Source: Pirellulales bacterium
Lineage (GTDB): Bacteria > Planctomycetota > Planctomycetia > Pirellulales > Lacipirellulaceae
Assembly (NCBI GenBank): GCA_019636345.1
Contig: JAHBXQ010000003.1
Span: 434,001 to 498,000 of the forward strand
Reading direction: 5' to 3'
DNA length: 64,000 nt
A program made the position numbers and the translations under genes. Shown here piece by piece: positions 52,713-59,923 of the stretch. The first letter of the stretch is position 1. Each line of letters starts with the position of its first letter. The notes under the pieces are model-generated. The model did no database searches, had not been told where the DNA came from, and saw nothing but the letters and a program-made list of their open reading frames with translations.

Positions 52713-53906
52713 ATGTCCCTCGACTGGATTGCCGCTGAGCTGGCTGCATGGGAGGCCGCGGGGTTGCGCCGGCGGTTGACGCCGGGGCTCGGGGCGATGG
52801 GGCCCGTGGTGCACCCCGACGGGCGCGAGTTGGTGAACTTCGCCTCGAACGACTACCTAGGGTTGGCGAGCGACCCGCGGTTGGCCGAGGCGGCGATCGG
52901 GGCGTGCCGAGCGACCGGCGTGGGGCGCGGTTCGAGCCCGCTGATTTGCGGTCGCAGCGAAGTGCATGTCGAGCTGGAACGCCGGCTGGCGGCGTTCGAG
53001 GGGGTCGAAGCCGCGCTGTTGTTCCCCAGCGGCTTCGCGGCGAATTCGGGGACGATCCCTGCGCTCGTCGGTCCCGGGGACGCGGTGTTCAGCGATGCGC
53101 GCAACCACGCGAGCATTATCGACGGGTGCCGGCTGTCGGGGGCGGCGATCCATGTCTTTCCGCACAACGACCCGGCGGCGCTCGACACGCTGCTGCACGA
53201 GCAGGCCGGCTGTCATCGTCGGCTGTTGATTGCGACCGACACGCTGTTCAGCATGGACGGCGACCTGGCGCCGATGGCCGAGATTGCGGTGCTCGCCGCG
53301 CGGCACGGGGCGATGCTGCTGGTCGACGAAGCCCATGCGACAGGCGTGCTCGGGCGTCTCGGCCGGGGGGGCGTCGAGCTGGCCGCCGAGCGACGCCCCG
53401 AGTTGGCCGAGTTGCTGGAGCGCACCGTCCACGTGCGCGTCGGAACGCTGAGCAAGGCGCTGGGGACTGCCGGAGGGTTCGTCGCCGGGACGCGGGAGCT
53501 CGTCGAGTGGCTTGCCAACCGGGCGCGGAGTTACGTCTTCTCGACGGCGCAGCCCGCAGCGGCGGCGGCGGCCGGGATCGCGGCGCTCGAGATCGTGGAG
53601 CGCGAGCCGGAGCGCCGCACGGGGCTCTTGGCCGCGGCAGCCGAGTTGCGGCGTGCGCTGGCCGACCAGGGGTGGCGCGTCGGAGCGGGGGAGTGCCAGA
53701 TCGTGCCGGTGATCGTCGGCGAGCCGCAGGCTGCGGTCGCCGTGGCCGAGAAACTGCGGGAGCGGGGCCTGTGGGTCCCGGCGATTCGCCCCCCGAGCGT
53801 CCCGGCCGGGGAGTCGCTGCTGCGGATCAGCCTCACGGCGAGTCATACCAGCGCGATGCGGGCCCGGCTGATTGAGTCCTTGGCCGCGGTCCGGTTGGGG
53901 GGGTAA
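52713..53906 (+). CDS. bioF: 8-amino-7-oxononanoate synthase BioF
   Basis: 397 residues, full-length type II PLP enzyme of the alpha-oxoamine synthase family. Key features are NFASNDYLGLA near the start, GRGSSPLICG (78), FPSGFAANSG, HNDP with the catalytic histidines, LLVDEAHATGVLG with Asp205 and His208, and the PLP lysine Lys248 in GTLSKALGTAGGF. It joins pimeloyl-ACP or -CoA with alanine in biotin synthesis. Related enzymes (KBL, serine palmitoyltransferase, HemA) share the fold; the length and SNDYLGL/GTLSKA motifs favour BioF. No other bio gene is nearby. Confidence 0.93.
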   Translation: MSLDWIAAELAAWEAAGLRRRLTPGLGAMGPVVHPDGRELVNFASNDYLGLASDPRLAEAAIGACRATGVGRGSSPLICGRSEVHVELERRLAAFEGVEAALLFPSGFAANSGTIPALVGPGDAVFSDARNHASIIDGCRLSGAAIHVFPHNDPAALDTLLHEQAGCHRRLLIATDTLFSMDGDLAPMAEIAVLAARHGAMLLVDEAHATGVLGRLGRGGVELAAERRPELAELLERTVHVRVGTLSKALGTAGGFVAGTRELVEWLANRARSYVFSTAQPAAAAAAGIAALEIVEREPERRTGLLAAAAELRRALADQGWRVGAGECQIVPVIVGEPQAAVAVAEKLRERGLWVPAIRPPSVPAGESLLRISLTASHTSAMRARLIESLAAVRLGG

Positions 53907-53993
53907 ACCGGCTCGTGCGGGGGCGCGGTCGCCGGCGCAAGTTGCTTTGCCGCAAAAACTTGACGCTCGGCAGGGGGCTACTTACCATCGAGA

Positions 53994-55376
53994 TTGAATA
54001 GTTTCCCCAGATTGCCGCGCCTGACCCCGCGCCCAGGAACCGACGCGTTGAGTCTTGTCTTCACCATTTTGCTGGGCGTCGCCGTCTTGGTGGGGCTGGT
54101 GGCTACGTTCTTGACGATCAAGAACTGGCACTGGGCCCAGATGTTGCTGATGCTGGGGATCTTTCTGGCCAGCGTCGGCGCCGTGTTCTTGTCGGCCGAG
54201 GTGTTGCGGATTCACAAGCTGCTGCGGATGAACTTGCCGCGGCTCGAGGCGCAGCTCGAGGACCTCGAGACGCGCAACCGGGCGCTCCAGACCGGGGCGC
54301 GGGACCCGGCGGTGATCAACGCAGTGCTCAACGACTTGCGCGACCCCGAGGGGATCGCCGGCCGACTTGGCAACGACGAGGCTCAGCAGGCGACCGCCGA
54401 GGAGTTGCGGGCCCTGGCCGGGAACAAGCGGGCCCTCGACCGGCTGACGGCGATGGTCGACAAACTTGGCGAACTGGGGGATCTCCCCAGTCTGGCCGTG
54501 TGGAACCAACGCAACGCGATCATCGCCCGGCAACGGGGGCGGGCGTGGTTCGGAGCGAGCCCGGCCGGACCGGTGGCGCCGAACGGTCAGGTCCAGGTCG
54601 CCGTTCCCGTGCCGCGTCCGCACGGGATCGACAAGGACTCGATCGTGTACGTGTTTGAGATGGACTTGCCGCTCCCTGACGCGGCGCCGGCGCAGTACCT
54701 GGGCGAGTACCGGGTCGTCGAATCGTCGGGCGACGGCGTGGTGTTGTCGCCGGTGCTGCCGCTGGAGCCGCGTTCGCTGCAGCGGCTCGCCGCGAGCAAA
54801 CGGCCGTGGCGACTGTACGCGACGATGCCGGCCGATCGGCACGAGTTGTTCGCGGGTTTGAGCGAAGAGCAACTGCGGCAGATGATGCCCCCGTCGACGG
54901 TCGAGGAGTACGTTCGCCACGGCGGCCCGGTCGACGTGAACGACGACGAATATCATCGGCAGAGCTTCAACGAGGAGGGTCTGCCGATCGGCCCCGAATC
55001 GACCGACAAGGTGGCCGAGGAGCGCTACAACCGGCCGCTGCGGGCGTACGAAGTGTTGTTCAATCGGCTGGCCGAGAAACGCGTCAACCTGCTGACGCAG
55101 ATCGCCGCGAAGAAGGACGAAATCGTCAAGCTCGGCGAGACCGAGGCGAAGGGACAACAACTGCAGGCCGAGCGGTCCGAGGAGAAGCGCAAGTTGCTCG
55201 CAGACCAGGAGCGGATGCAGCGCGATCTGGCGACGATCCGCAAGCTGAGCGAGGCGATCGCCGGGCAGTTGGCGGTCGCCAAGCAGGGGCTCGTCGACGG
55301 TCTGGCGGCCAACGCGCAACTGGCTGCGGAGCTGGCCCGCCGGCAGATGGCGTTTCTCGGCGCCGCGGCGCAGTAA
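53994..55376 (+). CDS. Membrane protein with C-terminal coiled coil
   Basis: 460 residues. The start is a TTG at 53994 by default; another TTG at 54048 would also place the two N-terminal membrane helices correctly (ALSLVFTILLGVAVLVGLVA and WAQMLLMLGIFLASVGAVFL). No ATG precedes the helices. The helices are followed by a charged helix (IHKLLRMNLPRLEAQLEDLETRN), a beta-rich middle (about 200-290, SIVYVFEMDLPLPDAAPAQYLGEYRV) and a long coiled coil (about 345-450). The topology suggests a cytoplasmic or periplasmic scaffold anchored in the membrane; such genes are frequent in planctomycetes. No function is assigned. Confidence 0.7.
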   Translation: MNSFPRLPRLTPRPGTDALSLVFTILLGVAVLVGLVATFLTIKNWHWAQMLLMLGIFLASVGAVFLSAEVLRIHKLLRMNLPRLEAQLEDLETRNRALQTGARDPAVINAVLNDLRDPEGIAGRLGNDEAQQATAEELRALAGNKRALDRLTAMVDKLGELGDLPSLAVWNQRNAIIARQRGRAWFGASPAGPVAPNGQVQVAVPVPRPHGIDKDSIVYVFEMDLPLPDAAPAQYLGEYRVVESSGDGVVLSPVLPLEPRSLQRLAASKRPWRLYATMPADRHELFAGLSEEQLRQMMPPSTVEEYVRHGGPVDVNDDEYHRQSFNEEGLPIGPESTDKVAEERYNRPLRAYEVLFNRLAEKRVNLLTQIAAKKDEIVKLGETEAKGQQLQAERSEEKRKLLADQERMQRDLATIRKLSEAIAGQLAVAKQGLVDGLAANAQLAAELARRQMAFLGAAAQ

Positions 55377-55644
55377 GCGAGCCTTCTTACGCCGAGACGC
55401 GGCGCTCGCAGTGTCGGGCGCGGAGGTTCTTGTTCAGCGCCTTGGACGCCGTCGTCCATCACGAATTGCGCTCCTTTGCGCAATTCGCGGGATCTTCCGG
55501 GGCGCGACTGGCGGCGACGGGATTCAACGCGGCGCGTACAATGGGGCGACTCGGGCAGGCCGCCGGCGTGGGCCGTCCCGACCGTCGGCGACGGCTCTCG
55601 CGCCGCCGGGGTTCGCCGCGCCGAGGGACTCGCTAGCTGGCGTT

Positions 55645-56523
55645 ATGGGCATCTACGACCGCGAATACTCGCGCGACTCCGAACCGGGGGTGCAACTCGG
55701 GCTTCCTTACTCGATCACGGTGCGGCTGGCGCTCGTGACCGGGGCGGCGTATCTCGTGCAGATCTTCGGCACGGAACGGTTCACCGAGACCTTCGCCCTG
55801 TGGAACGACTGGTATCGCGAGCCGTGGCGGGCGTACCAACTGCTCACCTACGGATTTCTGCACGCCCCGCACGACATCGCCCATATCCTGATCAACATGC
55901 TGGTGTTGGTGATGTTCGGCCGCGAGCTGGAGTCGCGGTACGGGCGGGCCGAGTTCCTGCGGTTTTACCTGACGGCGCTCGTCGTTGCGGGGCTCGTATG
56001 GACCGGGTGGGAGATCGCCACCGGGCATGCCGCGGCGCCGCGGGTCAATCCCGGCAGCCCCAACGGCATCGTGTTCGGCGCCTCGGGGGCGGTGACCGCG
56101 CTGGTGGCGCTGTTCGCGGCGAACTATCCGCGACGGACCGTGCTGCTGAACTTCTTCATCCCGGTGCCGATGTGGCTGGCCGGGCTGCTGATGGTGCTGA
56201 GCGATCTCGCGGGCGCCAGCGGGCGATTCGGTCCGAGCAACGTCGCGTACTCGGCCCACCTCGGGGGCGCCGCGTTCGGGCTGTTGTACTTCTACACGCA
56301 GTGGCTGCCGCTGCGGAGTCTGGAAGGGCTGACCAGCCGGCTCCCCAAGGCTCCGCGGCCGACGCTGCGGGTTCACGAACCCGAGGAGGGGGACGACCTG
56401 CAGAGCCAGGTCGATCGCATTCTGGAGAAGATCCAAAACGAAGGGCAAGACAGCCTCACCCGCCGGGAGCGGGCGATCCTCGAACAAGCGAGTCGCCGGT
56501 ACCGCGAACAACGGGGCGGCTGA
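55645..56523 (+). CDS. Rhomboid-family intramembrane serine protease
   Basis: 292 residues from ATG 55645. The family residues are present: GASG at 145-148 with nucleophile Ser147 (NGIVFGASGAVTALVALF) and His205 in AYSAHLGGAAFGLLYF, plus the LINMLVLVMFGRELE helix with an Asn. Six hydrophobic segments lie between residues 25 and 230. The cytoplasmic tail ends VDRILEKIQNEGQDSLTRRERAIL, the DUF6576-type element often found on bacterial rhomboids. Substrates are unknown. A hairpin follows 13 bases after the stop. Confidence 0.93.
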   Translation: MGIYDREYSRDSEPGVQLGLPYSITVRLALVTGAAYLVQIFGTERFTETFALWNDWYREPWRAYQLLTYGFLHAPHDIAHILINMLVLVMFGRELESRYGRAEFLRFYLTALVVAGLVWTGWEIATGHAAAPRVNPGSPNGIVFGASGAVTALVALFAANYPRRTVLLNFFIPVPMWLAGLLMVLSDLAGASGRFGPSNVAYSAHLGGAAFGLLYFYTQWLPLRSLEGLTSRLPKAPRPTLRVHEPEEGDDLQSQVDRILEKIQNEGQDSLTRRERAILEQASRRYREQRGG

Positions 56524-56536
56524 CGGATGCGCGGGG

Positions 56537-56581
56537 CTCCTGCCGAGCCGAATCGCACTGCGGCTTCCGGCTCGGCAGGAG
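56537..56581. other. Strong inverted repeat downstream of the rhomboid gene
   Basis: CTCCTGCCGAGCCG (56537-56550) and CGGCTCGGCAGGAG (56568-56581) pair perfectly over 14 bp with a 17-base loop. No T-run follows. It may be a transcript end or processing hairpin; part of its arm resembles the REP unit near the RAYT gene (CTTCCGGCTCGG), so it may be a relic repeat. Confidence 0.6.
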
Positions 56582-56616
56582 CTTTGCCGCTTCCTGAACC
56601 GGGGCCGCTCGCCGTC

Positions 56617-57147
56617 GTGCTGATCTTGCGAACCATGGCGTTCCTGCTGGCCGGGGCCGCGAGCCTGTGGGGCGCCGCGTCGGGTCGGCCGCTGCTGGGG
56701 CCGGCTGTGGTCGCGGCGCTGCTGGTGGTCCATGCGTGGACGCTGACCGACCCCGTGCGGCAGTTGCGGTCGCTGTTGGCGGCGACGGTGATCGGAACGG
56801 CGCTCGAGTCGACTTGGATCGCCCTGGGGGCGTACGTCCCCGCCGGCGACATGCGAGGCACGCCCGTTTGCCCGCTGTGGGTTACCTCGGCGTGGTTGAA
56901 TGCGGTCCTGTTTTGGCAGGGGGTCGCGGCGGAGCGGCTTTCGCCCGGTCGGGCGGCTGGCGCGGGGGCGATCGCGTTTCCGCTGGCGTATCTCCTGGCC
57001 GACCGGGTGCATGCGATCGTCGTCGTTTGGCCGCCGTGGGCGTTCGCCGCGGCCTTCAGCCTGTACGGGGCGATCGCCCTGGGGGCCGTCCACATCCTCA
57101 TCGCCGTCAACGCACCCCGAGACCAAACATGTCTGAACGGAAAGTGA
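56617..57147 (+). CDS. DUF2878-family membrane protein
   Basis: 176 residues from a GTG at 56617, chosen because it lies after the strong hairpin and starts just before the first membrane helix; an ATG at 56635 is also possible and one at 56527 would translate the hairpin. Five hydrophobic segments are visible, with AASGRPLLGPAVVAALLVVHAW, ESTWIALGAYV and CPLWVTSAWLNAVLFW, matching the DUF2878 family of bacterial inner-membrane proteins. It overlaps the next gene by 19 bases, so the two are probably coupled. The function is unknown. Confidence 0.75.
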   Translation: MLILRTMAFLLAGAASLWGAASGRPLLGPAVVAALLVVHAWTLTDPVRQLRSLLAATVIGTALESTWIALGAYVPAGDMRGTPVCPLWVTSAWLNAVLFWQGVAAERLSPGRAAGAGAIAFPLAYLLADRVHAIVVVWPPWAFAAAFSLYGAIALGAVHILIAVNAPRDQTCLNGK

Positions 57148-58040
57148 TCGTCACCGGCGCGTCGGGGCTCGTGGGAACCCCGTTGTGCGAGAATCTGACC
57201 AGCAGCGGCTGGCAGGTCGTTCGCGCCGTGCGCCGTACGCCGCGCCCCGGCGGGGGGGAAGTGTACTGGAACCCTGCGCAGGGCGAGATCGACAAGGCCG
57301 GCTTCGAAGGCGCCAAGGCGGTCGTCCACTTGGCCGGCGAGAACATCGCCGAGCATCGTTGGACCGAGGCCTTCAAGAAGAAGATCCTCGACAGCCGCAT
57401 ACAGGGGACGCTGCTCGTGAGCGAGACCCTCGCGGGGCTCGCCGAAAAACCGGATGTGTTCGTCTGCGCCTCGGCGATCGGCTACTACGGCGATCGGGGG
57501 GACGAGGTGATGACCGAGCAATCGGCCCCCGCGGACGATTATCTGGGGCAGGTGTGCGTTCAGTGGGAGGCGGCCTGCCAGACGGCTCGCGATGCGGGGA
57601 TCCGCACGATCAACGGCCGGATCGGCGTGGTGCTGAGCCCCAAGGGGGGAGCGCTCGCCAAGATGCTGACGCCGTTTAAGTTGTGCGTCGGGGGGACGAT
57701 CGGCAGCGGCCGGCAGTACATGAGCTGGATCGCGCTGGACGATCTGGCCCGGGCGCTGCAGTTCTTGGTCGAGACGCCGGGACTGTCCGGGCCGATCAAT
57801 CTGGTCAGTCCGCAGCCGGCCACCAACGCGGACTTCACGAAGACGCTGGCCCGAGTGCTGGGCCGGCCGGCGCTGCTGCCCATGCCGGGCTTTGCGGCGA
57901 AGCTGGCCTTCGGCGAGATGGCCGAGGCCCTGCTCCTGGCGAGCACCCGGGTCGTTCCGGAGGAGTTGGAGCGAGTCCGGTTCCGGTTCGAGTACCCGGA
58001 GTTGGAGGCGGCGCTGCGGCATTTGGTCGCTCGCCGGTGA
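57129..58040 (+). CDS. TIGR01777-family epimerase-like protein (SDR superfamily, YfcH-like)
   Basis: 303 residues. The N-terminal nucleotide-binding motif is VTGASGLVGTPL, followed by VVHLAGENIAEHRWTEAFKK, SAIGYYGDRGDEVMTE (family signature with the YYG loop), RIGVVLSPKGGALAKML and SWIALDDLARAL. The family (E. coli YfcH) has an atypical SDR active site and its substrate is not known. The last part (GPINLVSPQPATNADFTKTL, then ALRHLV) matches the C-terminal DUF1731 extension. It overlaps the DUF2878 gene. Confidence 0.92.
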   Translation: MSERKVIVTGASGLVGTPLCENLTSSGWQVVRAVRRTPRPGGGEVYWNPAQGEIDKAGFEGAKAVVHLAGENIAEHRWTEAFKKKILDSRIQGTLLVSETLAGLAEKPDVFVCASAIGYYGDRGDEVMTEQSAPADDYLGQVCVQWEAACQTARDAGIRTINGRIGVVLSPKGGALAKMLTPFKLCVGGTIGSGRQYMSWIALDDLARALQFLVETPGLSGPINLVSPQPATNADFTKTLARVLGRPALLPMPGFAAKLAFGEMAEALLLASTRVVPEELERVRFRFEYPELEAALRHLVARR

Positions 58041-58080
58041 TCGGCCTCGAACGCCAAATTGAGCCCCGGGCGAATGACCG

Positions 58081-58113
58081 GGGGCCAAATAGGTTCACCA
58101 GGGGCCAAATAGG
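58081..58113. repeat. Short tandem direct repeat
   Basis: GGGGCCAAATAGG occurs twice, at 58081-58093 and 58101-58113, a period of 20 bases, in the 292-base gap between the epimerase gene and lpdA. The unit is not seen elsewhere in the window by eye. Confidence 0.7.
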
Positions 58114-58332
58114 CCTCTCAAACGACCGACTCGCCCGCCGCGGCGTCCTTGTGGCCGCGATCTGACCCGGTAAACTAAGCGGTTCGGTCAAACCCGGCTG
58201 CCGTCGGCCCGCCGCGGTCCGATTGCGCAATCCCCCGACCGTCGTCCCGCCTTTGCCGACGTCGCGCGTCCGGGTTCCCCGCGCGGCCTTGCTGCGTTTG
58301 TTTGGCGTCTCGATTCCCCACCGAGTTGGTCT

Positions 58333-59766
58333 ATGCATTCTCAAGTCGTTGTGCTCGGGGGCGGTCCTGGCGGATACGCCGCCGCGTTTCTTGCCGCCGA
58401 CCTGGGGATGGAAGTGACCCTGGTGGAATCGGATCCGCGTCTGGGGGGGACGTGCCTGCTGCGGGGCTGCATCCCGTCGAAGGCGCTGCTGCACGTGGCC
58501 AAGGTGATCGCCGAGGCCCGCGAGATGATCGAGTGGGGGGTCGAGTTTGGCGCCCCGAAGCTGGCCGTCGAGAAGATGCGGGCTCGCAAAGAGAAGGTCA
58601 TCGAGACCCTCTCCGGGGGGCTCGCCCAGTTGGCCAAGCGCCGCAACGTGAAACGCATTCACGCCACGGGCATTTTCGTCGACTCGAACACGCTGCAGCT
58701 CGAAGGGGGCGACCCCGCGACGTACGAGGAGGAGCGGCTGACCTTCGACCACTGCATTCTCGCCACGGGCAGCACGCCGGCGATGCCCAAGATGTTCGCC
58801 ATCGGCAGCGAGCGGGTGATGGACTCGACCGGGGCGCTGCAACTGGCCGACATTCCCGAGTCGCTCCTGGTCGTCGGCGGCGGGTACATCGGGCTGGAGA
58901 TGGGGAGCGTCTACGCCGAACTGGGCTCGAAAGTGACGGTCGTCGAATTCACCGAGGGCCTGCTCCCGGGGGCCGATCGCGACCTCGTGAAGCCGCTCCA
59001 CAAGGCGCTCGTCGAACGGTTCGAGAAGATCTATCTCGGCACGAAGGTGACGGGGCTCAAGGCGGTCGGCGACAAAGTCGAAGCGTCGGTCGAAGGACCC
59101 GAGACGAGCGGCACGCTGACGTTCGACCGCGTGCTGGTGTCGGTCGGCCGGCGGCCGCGGACCGCCGGCATCGGGCTGGAAAACACCAAGGTCACGCTCG
59201 ACGACAAGGGTTTCGTGCGGATCGACGACCAGCAGCGGACCAGCGACCCGGCGATCCTGGCGATCGGCGACGCGGCGGGCGAGCCGATGCTCGCCCACAA
59301 GGCGTCGCACGAGGGGAAGGTGGCGGCCGAGGTGCTGGCCGGCGAGCCGGCGGCGTTCGACAAGGCGGCGATTCCCGCGGTCGTGTTCACCGACCCCGAG
59401 ATCGCCTGGGCCGGTCTGACCGCCGATCAGGCGAAGCTCGAAGGCCGCAAGGTCGAGATCGCCCAATACCCGTGGCAGGCGAGCGGCCGGGCGATCGCCA
59501 TCGGCAAGACCGACGGCATGACCAAGTGGCTCATCGACCCCGAGACCGACCGCGTGCTGGGCTGCGGGATCGTGGGCTCGGGGGCCGGCGAGCTGATCGC
59601 CGAGGCGGTCGTCGCAATCGAGATGGGGTGCAACATCCGCGACGTCGCCGAGAGCGTGCACCCCCACCCCACTCTCAGCGAAACGGTGGCCTTCGCCGGC
59701 GAAGTCCACTTGGGCGCCGCGACCGAGGTGTACCGCCCGAAGCGCAAACACGCCCAACCTAACTAA
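58333..59766 (+). CDS. lpdA: Dihydrolipoyl dehydrogenase (E3)
   Basis: 477 residues. FAD-binding GGGPGGYAAAF at the N-terminus, the redox disulfide GGTCLLRGCIPSK (Cys41, Cys46), the NAD-binding VVGGGYIGLEMGSVYAELG, a second FAD motif (ILAIGDAAGEPMLAHKASHEG) and the catalytic HPHPTLSE of the dimer interface are all present. It re-oxidises dihydrolipoamide in 2-oxoacid dehydrogenase complexes. Here it is the first gene of the order E3-E1-E2, with aceE 157 bases downstream. The E3 could also serve other complexes such as 2-oxoglutarate dehydrogenase. Confidence 0.96.
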   Translation: MHSQVVVLGGGPGGYAAAFLAADLGMEVTLVESDPRLGGTCLLRGCIPSKALLHVAKVIAEAREMIEWGVEFGAPKLAVEKMRARKEKVIETLSGGLAQLAKRRNVKRIHATGIFVDSNTLQLEGGDPATYEEERLTFDHCILATGSTPAMPKMFAIGSERVMDSTGALQLADIPESLLVVGGGYIGLEMGSVYAELGSKVTVVEFTEGLLPGADRDLVKPLHKALVERFEKIYLGTKVTGLKAVGDKVEASVEGPETSGTLTFDRVLVSVGRRPRTAGIGLENTKVTLDDKGFVRIDDQQRTSDPAILAIGDAAGEPMLAHKASHEGKVAAEVLAGEPAAFDKAAIPAVVFTDPEIAWAGLTADQAKLEGRKVEIAQYPWQASGRAIAIGKTDGMTKWLIDPETDRVLGCGIVGSGAGELIAEAVVAIEMGCNIRDVAESVHPHPTLSETVAFAGEVHLGAATEVYRPKRKHAQPN

Positions 59767-59923
59767 GTCACGTGCTTGCCGGCATTTCACGCAGGGAACA
59801 CAGAGGGCAAGAAGCAGTGCACGCGAAGTCATGACGACGCATCGTTTGCTCCGAGCTCTCTGTGCATTCCGCTGCGACTTGACCGCCAGATCACCAATAG
59901 CGAAATCCTACTAGGATCGCCCT

